NCBI RefSeq assembly: GCF_018811945.1
Contig: NZ_JACRVU010000025.1
Coordinates: 1 to 42,127 of the forward strand
Source of the DNA: Gluconobacter sp. P1C6_b
Lineage (GTDB): Bacteria; Pseudomonadota; Alphaproteobacteria; Acetobacterales; Acetobacteraceae
Reading direction: 5' to 3'
Length of the DNA: 42,127 nt
Positions 25,963 to 34,395 of the stretch are shown here, in pieces. Position numbers and translations under genes: made by a program. The notes beneath the pieces were generated by a model. The model was given only the letters and a program-made list of their open reading frames with translations. It was not told the DNA's origin and ran no database searches. Position 1 is the first letter of the stretch, and every line of letters starts with the position of its first letter.

Positions 25963-26988
25963 ATGATCCTTAGAGATGTTACCACAATCTGGGGAAACGA
26001 TCATCTGGTCCGTTCACGCCCGTCCATAGAAGAGCATTTTGACGTTCTCTTTGTGCCGTTCACTGTGGGGGTACACCTCGACCACGACCGGCAATGGGGA
26101 ATTTTTTCCCGTGACGGACGTCTGATCGATAGTTCGGGATATTTTCGTGGACAACATGCCCTCGTCTGTGGAAACAGCACGACAGATATAAATTTTGATG
26201 ATGTCCCCTATGCGCCGGAACACCATTATATCTACGGTGGCCCGATCATAAACCACTTCGGGCATTTCCTGATCAGTTCCTTGTCACGGCTGTGGTTTTT
26301 GGAGTTTCACGAAAAGACTTCACCTATTCTCTGCCATAGTCACGGGGCAATTCCGGACTGGTTCAATCCTTCTTACAGAGCGGAACTTTGGAAAGGAGCG
26401 AAGCTTGAAGCCCAGGATTTCGCCACGTTCGAAACTCCTGTCCGGATTCGTCATCTCTCCATTCCCAGAACTTCTCTGGAAGAGCAGAATTTCGTACATG
26501 ACGTCTATGGCAGAATGATGCGGAAGATTGGCGACCGTATCGTTGGACAGAAGCCCATTCACTCCAACACAACACCAGCTTATCTCAGCAAACACCAGAT
26601 GCGAAACGGTGTCACCAAAATCGGGAACGAAGAAGAAATCATCGATGTCCTTCGGGACGCAGGCGTGGAAATTTTCTGCCCGGAAACCATGTCTCTCCCA
26701 GACCAAATTTCTTTATTTCGAGAACGCCAGACCATTATTGGCACCTCTTCTTCCGCATTTCACATGAGTATATTTTCCGAGTTGGAGAATGATATTTTTT
26801 GCATTCTCCCTACAAATCTCCTCAACAGCAATTTCAAACTAATAGACAAAGCAGCAAAAAATAAAAGTCGATATTTATTTCCAAAATCCGGAACTGAACA
26901 ACACGAAAATACCCTAGGGTTCAATCTGTACAGTATCGTATCCGATCCCAAAGGCATTGCGCGCGAAATCTTATCAAGAATTTCCTAA
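25963..26988 (+). CDS. GT61-family (DUF563) glycosyltransferase
   Basis: 341 aa. The ATG at 25963 is preceded by AAGGA at nine bases, which is better than the upstream in-frame start at 25825. GT61 landmarks are GGPIINHFGHFLISSLSRLW in the N-terminal half, then AYLSKHQMRNG, a conserved EEEIIDVLRDAGVEIFCPE, and LPDQISLFRERQTIIGTSSSAFH, which is the core of the family's nucleotide-sugar pocket. Bacterial GT61 members occur in capsule and LPS loci. The C-terminal third is more AT-rich than neighbouring genes. The methyltransferase that follows starts 11 bases after the stop, so the two are cotranscribed. Confidence 0.85.
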   Translation: MILRDVTTIWGNDHLVRSRPSIEEHFDVLFVPFTVGVHLDHDRQWGIFSRDGRLIDSSGYFRGQHALVCGNSTTDINFDDVPYAPEHHYIYGGPIINHFGHFLISSLSRLWFLEFHEKTSPILCHSHGAIPDWFNPSYRAELWKGAKLEAQDFATFETPVRIRHLSIPRTSLEEQNFVHDVYGRMMRKIGDRIVGQKPIHSNTTPAYLSKHQMRNGVTKIGNEEEIIDVLRDAGVEIFCPETMSLPDQISLFRERQTIIGTSSSAFHMSIFSELENDIFCILPTNLLNSNFKLIDKAAKNKSRYLFPKSGTEQHENTLGFNLYSIVSDPKGIAREILSRIS

Positions 26989-26998
26989 GGAATACACA

Positions 26999-27631
26999 TT
27001 GTCTCTGTATGATGCATTCACCAGCGTCAAAAGCGGTGAGATTGAGAAAAACGTGCACTTCTTCTCGATTTACGAGCGATACCTTGCATCTTATAAAGAT
27101 CGTCCCTGCGTTCTCTTCCTGATTATTGATGAGCCGCATGCTCAGGCACAGGCAGAAATGTGGGCCCGGTATCTAGGGGCCTTTTCAAAAATTGTCTGCC
27201 TCACCAATGGGTACAAGGATCAAGATCAGATCGCCTTCAGGGCCGGAAACCTGGATAATCCCTTGTTCCGAAAACAGCTTGTCATAGAATTCGGCGCGCC
27301 GGACATCGTGATAGATGACGGATCGCATCTTCCGGAGGATACTATTTCAAGTTTCGAGAACCTGAATTCCATCATCAAGAATAATGGACTCTATTTTATA
27401 GAAGATACTTACACGTCCTACTGGAGAAACTATAAAGGATCATTGGGAGAGTCAGGCACAATCTTGGGATATGCCAAAGATTTGATCGACGAGATGCATG
27501 CCCATCACACGGGACAGGTCATTCCTCCCAACTCTTTCAGCGAAAACGTACAAAGCATGCATATCTACGACGGTTTGCTGGTATTTGAGTATGGGCGATA
27601 TCTTGATCGACGCAGCGTAAAAAATTTCTGA
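26999..27631 (+). CDS. SAM-dependent methyltransferase-like protein
   Basis: 210 aa starting at a TTG (26999) placed eight bases after AAGGA; no ATG exists at the domain start, and a further TTG at 26957 would overlap the upstream gene. The fold resembles class I methyltransferases of the CmcI / sugar O-methyltransferase type: LFLIIDEPHAQAQAEMW, then PDIVIDDGSHLPEDTISSFENL (the acidic motif II region), then NNGLYFIEDTYTSYW. It lacks a textbook GxGxG loop, so the cofactor is inferred. Given its place between a glycosyltransferase and the export lipoprotein, it could methylate a sugar or cap the polymer end. AT-richer than its neighbours. Confidence 0.7.
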   Translation: MSLYDAFTSVKSGEIEKNVHFFSIYERYLASYKDRPCVLFLIIDEPHAQAQAEMWARYLGAFSKIVCLTNGYKDQDQIAFRAGNLDNPLFRKQLVIEFGAPDIVIDDGSHLPEDTISSFENLNSIIKNNGLYFIEDTYTSYWRNYKGSLGESGTILGYAKDLIDEMHAHHTGQVIPPNSFSENVQSMHIYDGLLVFEYGRYLDRRSVKNF

Positions 27632-27743
27632 GGCCTCGTCTGCCGGCATGCTTTCAGTCATAAACCCTTCAATGGGTGGACCTGCTATCCACTCTAAGTC
27701 TACACAACGCGCTGACAAGGATTTTCCCGAGGGTTCAACTTCT

Positions 27744-28979
27744 ATGACCGTTCCGCGTATCAGCCTGTCGTGCCCACGCTGGTCGGCCCGTTTTGCCAAG
27801 CATAGCATAGCATATGCATTCGCCCTTGCTCTTGCTGGATGCAGCGCCATGCCAGACAGCGGTCCCACTGAGAGCGGTGTGCTGCAGGCATCACGGGATA
27901 CAAAACATAATCCTCTGGACTTTGCCGTACTCCCCGTTACTCCGAACGTAGCGGCGATTCTGGCGGCTGAGATTCCTCCGTTCATTTCTTCGCTGGATAC
28001 GGCTGACAATGCCCCAGCCCAGAATGATCGGGTAGGAGCGGGCGACGTCCTGACCATCACGGTCTTCGAATTGGGGAACGGTCTTTTCTCATCGGGCGGC
28101 AGCCTGTCGGCCGTCACCCAGTCCAATGGCATGGGTGCCGCCTCGGGAGGTGCCACTGGCGTCACCGCTGAGACGCTTCCGCCGACTGAAGTCGAAACCG
28201 ACGGGACAATCCTCGTTCCGTATGCAGGACGCCTGCATGTCGCGGGCAAGACCCCGCAGGCTGTTGCCGCAATGATCAGTGCGGGGCTGGCTGGGAAGTC
28301 ACAGAACCCTCAGGTCATGGTCAGGATTGCCAGTGACATTTCCAATACGGTCATTGTTTCTGGTGAAGTCCATCATCCAGGCCGCGTCACACTGAGCACC
28401 GCTCAGGAGCGTCTGTCCGACCTGATCGCCATCGCAGGCGGTGCCATCTATCCTCCCGAAGACACTCATGTGCAGCTTGTGCGCCGGGAACATACGGCAG
28501 CCACCGATCTGGGGACGCTGGAATCCTATCCGGCCCAGGATATCCGTGCCCGGCCTGGAGACCGACTGCATGTCATCTATCAGCCGCGTACCTACACGGT
28601 ATTTGGAGCAGCAGGACGGGAAGCAACAGAAACACCGTTCAAGTCTCCTCATGTCTCCCTCGCAGAAGCTCTGGCGCGGGTCGGTGGCCCATCTGACAGC
28701 CGTGCGGACCCGAACGCAGCTTTCCTGTTCCGTTTTGAAACTCCTGAGACGGCAAGAACGCTGAAAATCACGACACCCGCCACACCGCTTGGTGTCCCGG
28801 TCGTCTATCAACTGGATCTCATGAATCCGACGTCGTATTTCGCCGCTCAGCGAGTTCCTATGAAGAATCACGACGTGCTTGTCATCGCCAATGCAAAAAC
28901 CAACCGTTTCTACAAATTTACGCAGCTTATCAGCACACTGATCAGCCCGGCGATTACAGCGGCCTGGCTTGCCCGCTAA
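27744..28979 (+). CDS. kpsD: Polysaccharide export outer-membrane lipoprotein (KpsD/Wza type)
   Basis: 411 aa from ATG 27744, which follows GAGGG at ten bases; an ATG at 27648 would bury the signal peptide 32 residues further in. The signal peptide ends in lipobox LALAGC with the lipidated Cys at residue 33. Next comes a Poly_export domain (RVGAGDVLTITVFELG, interrupted by a Gly/Ser-rich insert, then TDGTILVPYAGRLHVAGKT). It is followed by SLBB-like repeats (TVIVSGEVHHPGRVTL, RPGDRLHVIY, YTVFGAAG) and a hydrophobic C-terminus. It should form the outer-membrane exit for the capsule. It ends at a bidirectional terminator facing kpsT. Confidence 0.88.
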   Translation: MTVPRISLSCPRWSARFAKHSIAYAFALALAGCSAMPDSGPTESGVLQASRDTKHNPLDFAVLPVTPNVAAILAAEIPPFISSLDTADNAPAQNDRVGAGDVLTITVFELGNGLFSSGGSLSAVTQSNGMGAASGGATGVTAETLPPTEVETDGTILVPYAGRLHVAGKTPQAVAAMISAGLAGKSQNPQVMVRIASDISNTVIVSGEVHHPGRVTLSTAQERLSDLIAIAGGAIYPPEDTHVQLVRREHTAATDLGTLESYPAQDIRARPGDRLHVIYQPRTYTVFGAAGREATETPFKSPHVSLAEALARVGGPSDSRADPNAAFLFRFETPETARTLKITTPATPLGVPVVYQLDLMNPTSYFAAQRVPMKNHDVLVIANAKTNRFYKFTQLISTLISPAITAAWLAR

Positions 28980-28991
28980 GAAGACGCAATT

Positions 28992-29023
28992 CCCTCTCAT
29001 CCTGCTCCGAAAGGATGAGAGGG
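28992..29023. terminator. Bidirectional terminator between kpsD and kpsT
   Basis: CCCTCTCATCCT (28992-29003) pairs perfectly over 12 bp with AGGATGAGAGGG (29012-29023) around an 8-base loop. It lies between two converging genes, 12 bases after kpsD and 13 bases after the kpsT stop. No long T tract on either side, but position and stability support termination in both directions. Confidence 0.75.
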
Positions 29024-29036
29024 TCTATCGCGCGTT

Positions 29037-29684
29037 TCATAGGTTTTCGTAAACAGCGATCGCTTCCTCGAGCGTCTCATAAGGTTTGAGATGGCCTTCA
29101 TCGAGAACACCGACCCTGTCGCAGGTATCGCGCATGAACCCCATATCGTGCGAAACGACGATCATGGCTCGCTCACTGCGTTTATTGAACAATTCGTCCT
29201 GACATCGCTTGTGGAAACGGGCGTCACCAACCATGATCACCTCATCGATCAGATAACAGTCGAATTCGATCACAATGGACAGGGCAAAGGCCAACCGGGC
29301 CCGCATTCCTGAAGAGTAGGTTTTGACCGGCTCAAGAAGCTGCCGCCCCAATTCCGCAAAATCGTCCACGAACGCCCGTGTGTAGGCATAGTCCAGATCA
29401 TAAATCCGCGAAACGAACTTCAGGTTATCCAACCCGGTCAGGCTCCCCTGAAACGCTCCTCCAAATGCCAGCGGCCAGGACACAGTCATGGTGCGTTCGA
29501 TACGCCCGGCCGTCATCGGCTCTACCCCCCCGATCAGACGGATCAGGGTAGATTTTCCTGCGCCGTTACGCCCAAGGATACCAAGCTTTTCCCCTCTGTT
29601 GAGAGTAAAATTCACCTTGTCCAGAACCCGGCGTTGACCGCCATGGACGGGATAATCCTTCGTGACGTCGATACAGCGCAACAT
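29037..29684 (-). CDS. kpsT: Capsule export ABC ATPase KpsT
   Basis: 215 aa, the short form typical of KpsT. Walker A is GRNGAGKST, the signature is YSSGMRARL, Walker B is CYLIDEVI, and the switch His is in VVSHD. The SWPLAFGGAFQGSLTG stretch between Walker A and the signature is characteristic of polysaccharide exporters. It energises KpsM. It begins three bases after the kpsE stop, so kpsE-kpsT form an operon, whereas kpsM is separate. Confidence 0.94.
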   Translation of the reverse strand: MLRCIDVTKDYPVHGGQRRVLDKVNFTLNRGEKLGILGRNGAGKSTLIRLIGGVEPMTAGRIERTMTVSWPLAFGGAFQGSLTGLDNLKFVSRIYDLDYAYTRAFVDDFAELGRQLLEPVKTYSSGMRARLAFALSIVIEFDCYLIDEVIMVGDARFHKRCQDELFNKRSERAMIVVSHDMGFMRDTCDRVGVLDEGHLKPYETLEEAIAVYENL

Positions 29685-29687
29685 ATC

Positions 29688-30857
29688 TCAGACGCTCTTA
29701 TGTTCGCGGGCACCAGACACCAGAAGGGCGCCCATCAGATATAATGCCAGCATGGTGGCAAATACGATTGCTATGTTGGCAAGTGTCCGGGGATAGGCCG
29801 CATAGTCCGGCCGATTGGGTTTTGTGACCTCTTCAAGATAAAGCTGCTGTCTGTCCGCCTGGATCCGCGCTGCATCAAGAGCAGCATCAGCCGCACTCAC
29901 TTCCCGTTCCAGAAGCTGGCGCTGGAACAGAAGGTCTTCATAGCCACTGATCTTGGGAACAAGAGTATCCTTCCCTCCTGTTACACGGGAAGAAGAATGG
30001 GTAATTTCCTGGTCAAAAGCTGCCATTCGACGCTTAAGCACGGGAATGAGCGGGCTATCTGGTGTGGAATGCTGGAGCTGTTCGAGTTGAACGCGCGTGG
30101 CCATTTTCATTGTTTCCAGCCCTGCAATATCTGTCAGGAGAGGCTGGGACTGGCGCTGGGGATCAAGCATCGCGATTTCATTGCGATATGAGTCAATCTG
30201 GCTGTTGACTCCCCTCAGCCTTTCAATTGCAAGATCGCGCTCCTTGCGGGATGCGGAAATCGTGTTTTCCCGCTGCCGTTCATTCATTTCATTGACAAGC
30301 TGCTCGGCCGCAGCAATCAGCGCTTTGGCAATTCTCTGTGAATCGTCAGCCCTGAATGTTCGTACACGCAACGTGGACAAACCAGTGGTCGTGTCCAGTT
30401 CAGCCTTCACGTGCCGCTGGTAATAGGAATAAAAATGCTCGAACGTAAGACCCGAGTAGAAGTTGGGGTAACGCGCCAGAGCGTCCGTTCCCGGCCGGTC
30501 AAAAACGCTAGCCAGATCCTGCGTATGGAGCAGAAGTTGCGCTGCGTCACGTGACGTCACGTATTCCTGAACGACGTAGGTATCTTCTGTCCCACCAGAA
30601 CTCCCGCCGGACAACAATCCAGCCAGCATCCCAGGCGACTGGGACGGCTGCCCCCGGACAACGAATTCTGCCTCTGACTGGTATTGTGGGGAAGCAACCA
30701 GCCCGTAATAGCCCGCCGCAAGAACGGTCGGGAGGACAACAACCCCCAGAAAAACGGACCGGCGCCGTATCCAGGAAATGGTCTGGTGCATTCTGCCAGG
30801 AGATCTATTTTCTCCGGTCATCCTGTCATTCTCGAAACCTACGGACACCCTGTTCAT
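29688..30857 (-). CDS. kpsE: Capsule export inner-membrane/periplasmic protein KpsE
   Basis: 389 aa with one membrane segment near the N-terminus (FLGVVVLPTVLAAGYYGLVAS, about 36-56) and one at the C-terminus (NIAIVFATMLALYLMGALLV), enclosing a long periplasmic coiled coil (ISASRKERDLAIERLRGVNSQ and onward). This is the polysaccharide copolymerase (PCP-3) layout of KpsE, which bridges KpsMT to the outer-membrane KpsD. YQSEAEFVVRG after the first helix is typical. Start ATG 30857 follows a GAGG; internal ATGs at 30821 and nearby are possible. Confidence 0.9.
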   Translation of the reverse strand: MNRVSVGFENDRMTGENRSPGRMHQTISWIRRRSVFLGVVVLPTVLAAGYYGLVASPQYQSEAEFVVRGQPSQSPGMLAGLLSGGSSGGTEDTYVVQEYVTSRDAAQLLLHTQDLASVFDRPGTDALARYPNFYSGLTFEHFYSYYQRHVKAELDTTTGLSTLRVRTFRADDSQRIAKALIAAAEQLVNEMNERQRENTISASRKERDLAIERLRGVNSQIDSYRNEIAMLDPQRQSQPLLTDIAGLETMKMATRVQLEQLQHSTPDSPLIPVLKRRMAAFDQEITHSSSRVTGGKDTLVPKISGYEDLLFQRQLLEREVSAADAALDAARIQADRQQLYLEEVTKPNRPDYAAYPRTLANIAIVFATMLALYLMGALLVSGAREHKSV

Positions 30858-31084
30858 ATGGATCGGTTTGCCTCACACTTCTGATCTTGCCACCATATAT
30901 CAGTCTTGCCGTTCTGAGGACCTCTGTCGGACATTCTCCTGAAAACCTTGTTCGACACTTGGTTGTTCCGTCTGTATGTAACGGTTTGGCAGACATTGAG
31001 ATCTTACCGCGATTTACAGGGAACTGGCTGGATGATAGGACGTAAAGTCACGGGTTGCTTCTGTAAAGACAGGTGAGGTTTGCA
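30858..31084. promoter_or_regulatory. Divergent promoter region kpsE / fatty acid hydroxylase
   Basis: About 225 bases with no ORF of note, holding the start sites of the kpsE-kpsT operon (minus) and of the hydroxylase-GT4-GT4 unit (plus). I see no clear hexamer pair or palindrome. Confidence 0.4.
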
Positions 31085-31696
31085 ATGATGGTCCGCGCTT
31101 TCAGGGCACATCCGACGCGGGTCCGCCTGTTTCGAAACAAATGGCTCGAGTTGACGACGCTGACTCCCTTCCCTTTGTTTTTCAGCGTCTGGTTTCCAAT
31201 CGACATTCTTGCGATCGCGACCGCTTTCCGGTCGGACTCAGGCTGGAAAATGGTGACAGGCTTCCTGACGGGACTGCTCGCCTGGATTCTTTTCGAATAT
31301 GTCGCACACCGCCATATCTTCCATCTCAAACTCAGTTCCGCGATGGGACGTCATCTCATCTTTCTGATCCACGGCAATCATCATGCGGATCCGAAGGACC
31401 CGTTGCGCAGCATCATGCCCCTGACCGTCAGTCTTCCTCTTGGGTTTCTGATATGGCTTGCCTGCCGCCATTCCGGACTTCCTGCCCAAAACTCAGGCTT
31501 TGCCGGATTCGTCACGGGTTATACCGTCTATGATACGGTACACTGGGCCTGCCATCAGACGAATTCTCGCAGACGACTGCCCCGGATTTTGCGCAAGCAT
31601 CATCTGCTGCATCATCATGCGCCTGTCCATGGCAATTACGCCACGACAGTTCCCCTGCTGGATCGCATCTTTCGAACCCATATCCGGCCGCGATAA
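31085..31696 (+). CDS. Membrane fatty acid hydroxylase / sterol desaturase family protein
   Basis: 203 aa from ATG 31085, seven bases after the GGTGAGG site; the GTG at 31073 overlaps that site and is less likely. Two hydrophobic segments (PFPLFFSVWFPIDILAIATAF, TGFLTGLLAWILFEYVAH) are followed by the clustered His motifs of di-iron hydroxylases: HRHIFH, HGNHH, HWACHQ and HHLLHHH. Acetic acid bacteria are known for 2-hydroxylated fatty acids and ceramides. In this setting the substrate may be the lipid anchor of the polysaccharide or an outer-membrane sphingolipid (inference). It lies 12 bases before the next gene, so it is cotranscribed with two GT4s. Confidence 0.85.
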   Translation: MMVRAFRAHPTRVRLFRNKWLELTTLTPFPLFFSVWFPIDILAIATAFRSDSGWKMVTGFLTGLLAWILFEYVAHRHIFHLKLSSAMGRHLIFLIHGNHHADPKDPLRSIMPLTVSLPLGFLIWLACRHSGLPAQNSGFAGFVTGYTVYDTVHWACHQTNSRRRLPRILRKHHLLHHHAPVHGNYATTVPLLDRIFRTHIRPR

Positions 31697-31708
31697 GTCT
31701 ACAACTTC

Positions 31709-32920
31709 ATGCGGATCATTCTAGACGCCCGAAATACCGGCCGCGCCATGGGTACTGGCGTCACGACCTATACGAAAACACTTGCCGAAGCCCTGAAGAA
31801 CCAGCAGGGAATCTCGGTAGGGTGGCTCCATGAAACGTCCGGTTTACAGCCAGCCGCCTCGCAGCATTCACATTCGTTTGCCGCCCGCAGCCTCCGGTTC
31901 GCACGGGCCCTGAGCAGTCGGCAACGCAAAGGTTTCGCTGGTACAGGCCCCCAGACAGGCAACCTGATTGCCGAAGATATCTTCCGGATCGGGCATGTCC
32001 ATTTCAATATCTTTGGAAAACTTCTGGCAGTCGAGCCCACTGAAGAGCCTTCGATCATGCACTGGACCTGTCCACTGCCGCTCTACATGCCCGGCTGTCC
32101 CAACATCGTCACGATCCATGACCTCATCCCCATTCTGCACCCCGAATTCTGCCAGACGGATCCCAGGCGGACCCAGCGGATGCTCGAGCGTGTGATTGAT
32201 CGGGCAGATCTGATCATCACGATTTCGGAAAGCGTCAAAAAAGATATCATGACGCATTTCGCTCTGCCGCCGGAGCGGATCCACGCCATCCATCAGGCGA
32301 CCAACATCCAGGCAGAACTCTCCCGCACTCATTCAATAGGACAGACACCCTGCCCTGATGGAAGCTTCATCCATATCGGCACCATCGAACGCCGCAAAAA
32401 TATCGCACGCCTGATCCGGGCTCACAGCCTCAGCCGTACCAAGCGCATGCTGGTTCTGATTGGTCCGGACGGCTTCGGCGCACAGCAGGAACTCGTGGCC
32501 CTCTCAGAGCATCTCCATCCAGAGCGCGTCATACGGCTCCCCTGGATTAGCCGACCTGATCTTCTTGCAGCCCTCACCAAAGCCCGCGCCATCGTTTTTC
32601 CCTCTTTGGCCGAAGGGTTCGGGCTTCCTATCGTGGAAGGCATGGCTCTGGGTATTCCGGTTCTCACCTCTCAGGGCGGCACCACTGAGGAAATTGCGGG
32701 GGGCGCCGGCTGTCTGGTGGACCCGCTCGATATCGGGTCGATCGCGGAAGGCCTGATCGCGCTGGACCGGAACGAGACCTTATGCCGAAATCTCGTTGCC
32801 CTTGGCCGCGAACGTGTAAAGCATTTCAATCCCCATGATTACGGATTGCGCTTCAGCGCCCTGTATCGTGAGGTCTTGGCCGGAAGACAGCCTTCTTCCT
32901 GCCACAACCCGACGGTCTGA
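31709..32920 (+). CDS. GT4-family glycosyltransferase, first of a tandem pair
   Basis: 403 aa. The N-terminus IILDARNTGRAMGTGVTTYT carries the glycine-rich acceptor loop of GT4 enzymes. HWTCPLPLYMPGCPNIVTIHDLIPILHP, FIHIGTIERRKNIARLI and the E-x7-E motif in SLAEGFGLPIVEGMALGIPV complete the family pattern. It resembles the next gene along its whole length (GTGVxTYxxTLxxALK, MHWTxPLP, TIHDLxP, KKNIARLI/RKNIARLI), so the two arose by duplication and probably add consecutive sugars. Confidence 0.88.
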   Translation: MRIILDARNTGRAMGTGVTTYTKTLAEALKNQQGISVGWLHETSGLQPAASQHSHSFAARSLRFARALSSRQRKGFAGTGPQTGNLIAEDIFRIGHVHFNIFGKLLAVEPTEEPSIMHWTCPLPLYMPGCPNIVTIHDLIPILHPEFCQTDPRRTQRMLERVIDRADLIITISESVKKDIMTHFALPPERIHAIHQATNIQAELSRTHSIGQTPCPDGSFIHIGTIERRKNIARLIRAHSLSRTKRMLVLIGPDGFGAQQELVALSEHLHPERVIRLPWISRPDLLAALTKARAIVFPSLAEGFGLPIVEGMALGIPVLTSQGGTTEEIAGGAGCLVDPLDIGSIAEGLIALDRNETLCRNLVALGRERVKHFNPHDYGLRFSALYREVLAGRQPSSCHNPTV

Positions 32921-32954
32921 TGCCGTATTCCCCGTTTCCGTTCAAGGAGTTCAA

Positions 32955-34259
32955 GTGTCCGTTCAATCTCGCCTTCACGTCGCTCTCGATGGTTTCAATC
33001 TTGCCCTTCCCCGCGGCACGGGAGTAGCGACCTACGCACGGACACTGAGTTATGCCCTCAAGGAAATGTCCTGCGAGGTCGACGTACTGTACGGCCTGAA
33101 CATTCCTTCCAAGGCACCAAGCCTGCTGCGTGAAATCCTGTTTTTCGATCAGGTCTGCGCAGAGGAACCAAGCCGTCGAGCACGCTTTCTGGGCGCCCGA
33201 TGGAAAGAACGGGCTCGTGCCGAGATTCTGGGACACCGAGCTGTCAGCGTTCCGGTAGACCAGCATGTAGATGCCCGTTCTTTCTCAAAACGGCTTCCAG
33301 CTTTTGACAGTATTCTCAATGCAAGAGACCTGTTTATCACAGCATGGGCACATTACCGTCGGACACGACGTTTCCTGAACATTACTCTTCCCAATACCCC
33401 GAATGTCATGCACTGGACCTATCCACTGCCAATCCGGGCTCGGAATACAAAGAACGTCTATACCATTCACGACCTTGTACCCCTCCGCCTCCCTCACACC
33501 ACACTGGACAACAAGACCAACCACCTTCGGTTGATTACGGATATCGTACGGCATGCAGATGCGATCTGTACCGTCTCAGAAGCGTCCCGACGGGATATCA
33601 TAGACTTTGCACCGCAGGCTGCAGCGATCACGCACAACACCTATCAGTCAGTGCGGGAACAGACCGCTGTTCAGAACCTTTCCGCTGACATTATTACCCA
33701 AACACTCAATCGCCTTTATGACCTCAGAACAGATGGATATTTTCTCTACTATGGTTCCATTGAACCCAAGAAGAACATTGCCCGTCTGATTGAGGCTTTT
33801 CTGGCCTCCGAAACTCAGAGACAACTGGTCGTGGTTGGTGCCATGGCCTGGAAATCAGAAGGCGAACAACAGCTTCTGGAGCGTGGCAAGCGTCTGGGAC
33901 GTATTATCCAGATGGAATACCTGCCTGAAAATGACCTCATGATGCTCATCCGTGGGGCGAGGGCCGTTCTATTTCCTTCCCTCACCGAAGGCTTCGGTCT
34001 GCCCGTCGTGGAAGCGATGATGATGGGGACACCTGTTCTGACCTCAGGAGAAGCATCGCTGCCGGAAGTCGTAGGAGAGGCCGGGCTGATGGTGGATGCC
34101 TATGATACGATCAGCATCATGGAAGGTATCCAGGAGCTCGACAGGAACGATAATCTCTGTCAGCAAATGCATCGGGATGGCCCCGTACAGGCCCGAAAAT
34201 TCGACATGGCAAATTATCAAATTGCCCTGAAGAAATTCTATAACGCTGTACTTGTCTGA
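32955..34259 (+). CDS. GT4-family glycosyltransferase, second of a tandem pair
   Basis: 434 aa. A GTG at 32955 is chosen because AAGGAG stands five bases before it and the family N-terminus (LHVALDGFNLALPRGTGVATYA) begins right after; the open frame upstream to 32835 overlaps the previous gene. It has HWTYPLP, YTIHDLVPLRLP, YYGSIEPKKNIARLI and SLTEGFGLPVVEAMMMGTPV (E-x7-E). Compared with its neighbour it has an insert of about 40 residues before HWTYPLP. It ends at a strong intrinsic terminator that closes the polysaccharide locus. Confidence 0.87.
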   Translation: MSVQSRLHVALDGFNLALPRGTGVATYARTLSYALKEMSCEVDVLYGLNIPSKAPSLLREILFFDQVCAEEPSRRARFLGARWKERARAEILGHRAVSVPVDQHVDARSFSKRLPAFDSILNARDLFITAWAHYRRTRRFLNITLPNTPNVMHWTYPLPIRARNTKNVYTIHDLVPLRLPHTTLDNKTNHLRLITDIVRHADAICTVSEASRRDIIDFAPQAAAITHNTYQSVREQTAVQNLSADIITQTLNRLYDLRTDGYFLYYGSIEPKKNIARLIEAFLASETQRQLVVVGAMAWKSEGEQQLLERGKRLGRIIQMEYLPENDLMMLIRGARAVLFPSLTEGFGLPVVEAMMMGTPVLTSGEASLPEVVGEAGLMVDAYDTISIMEGIQELDRNDNLCQQMHRDGPVQARKFDMANYQIALKKFYNAVLV

Positions 34260-34330
34260 AAACGCGGCGAGAAATGTGGCATTTGCATATCAAGACTTTC
34301 TTCTGCCTCAATCCGGACCGCTAGTGACAT

Positions 34331-34369
34331 AAAGGCTCGAAAAACCTTCTGGTTTTGAGGAGCCTTTTT
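34331..34369 (+). terminator. Intrinsic terminator closing the glycosyltransferase unit
   Basis: AAAGGCTC-G-AAAAACC-TTCT-GGTTTT-GAG-GAGCCTTTTT forms a long two-part stem with a tetraloop-sized loop and ends in a run of five T, 72 bases after the GT4 stop. It reads as a good plus-strand terminator. Confidence 0.85.
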
Positions 34370-34395
34370 CATCGTCCTGACGCCAGCAGAACAGG

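Noticed and set aside
27452-28249. 265-aa ORF on the minus strand
   Set aside because: Antisense to the methyltransferase end and to the KpsD lipoprotein, whose lipobox and export domain are clear.
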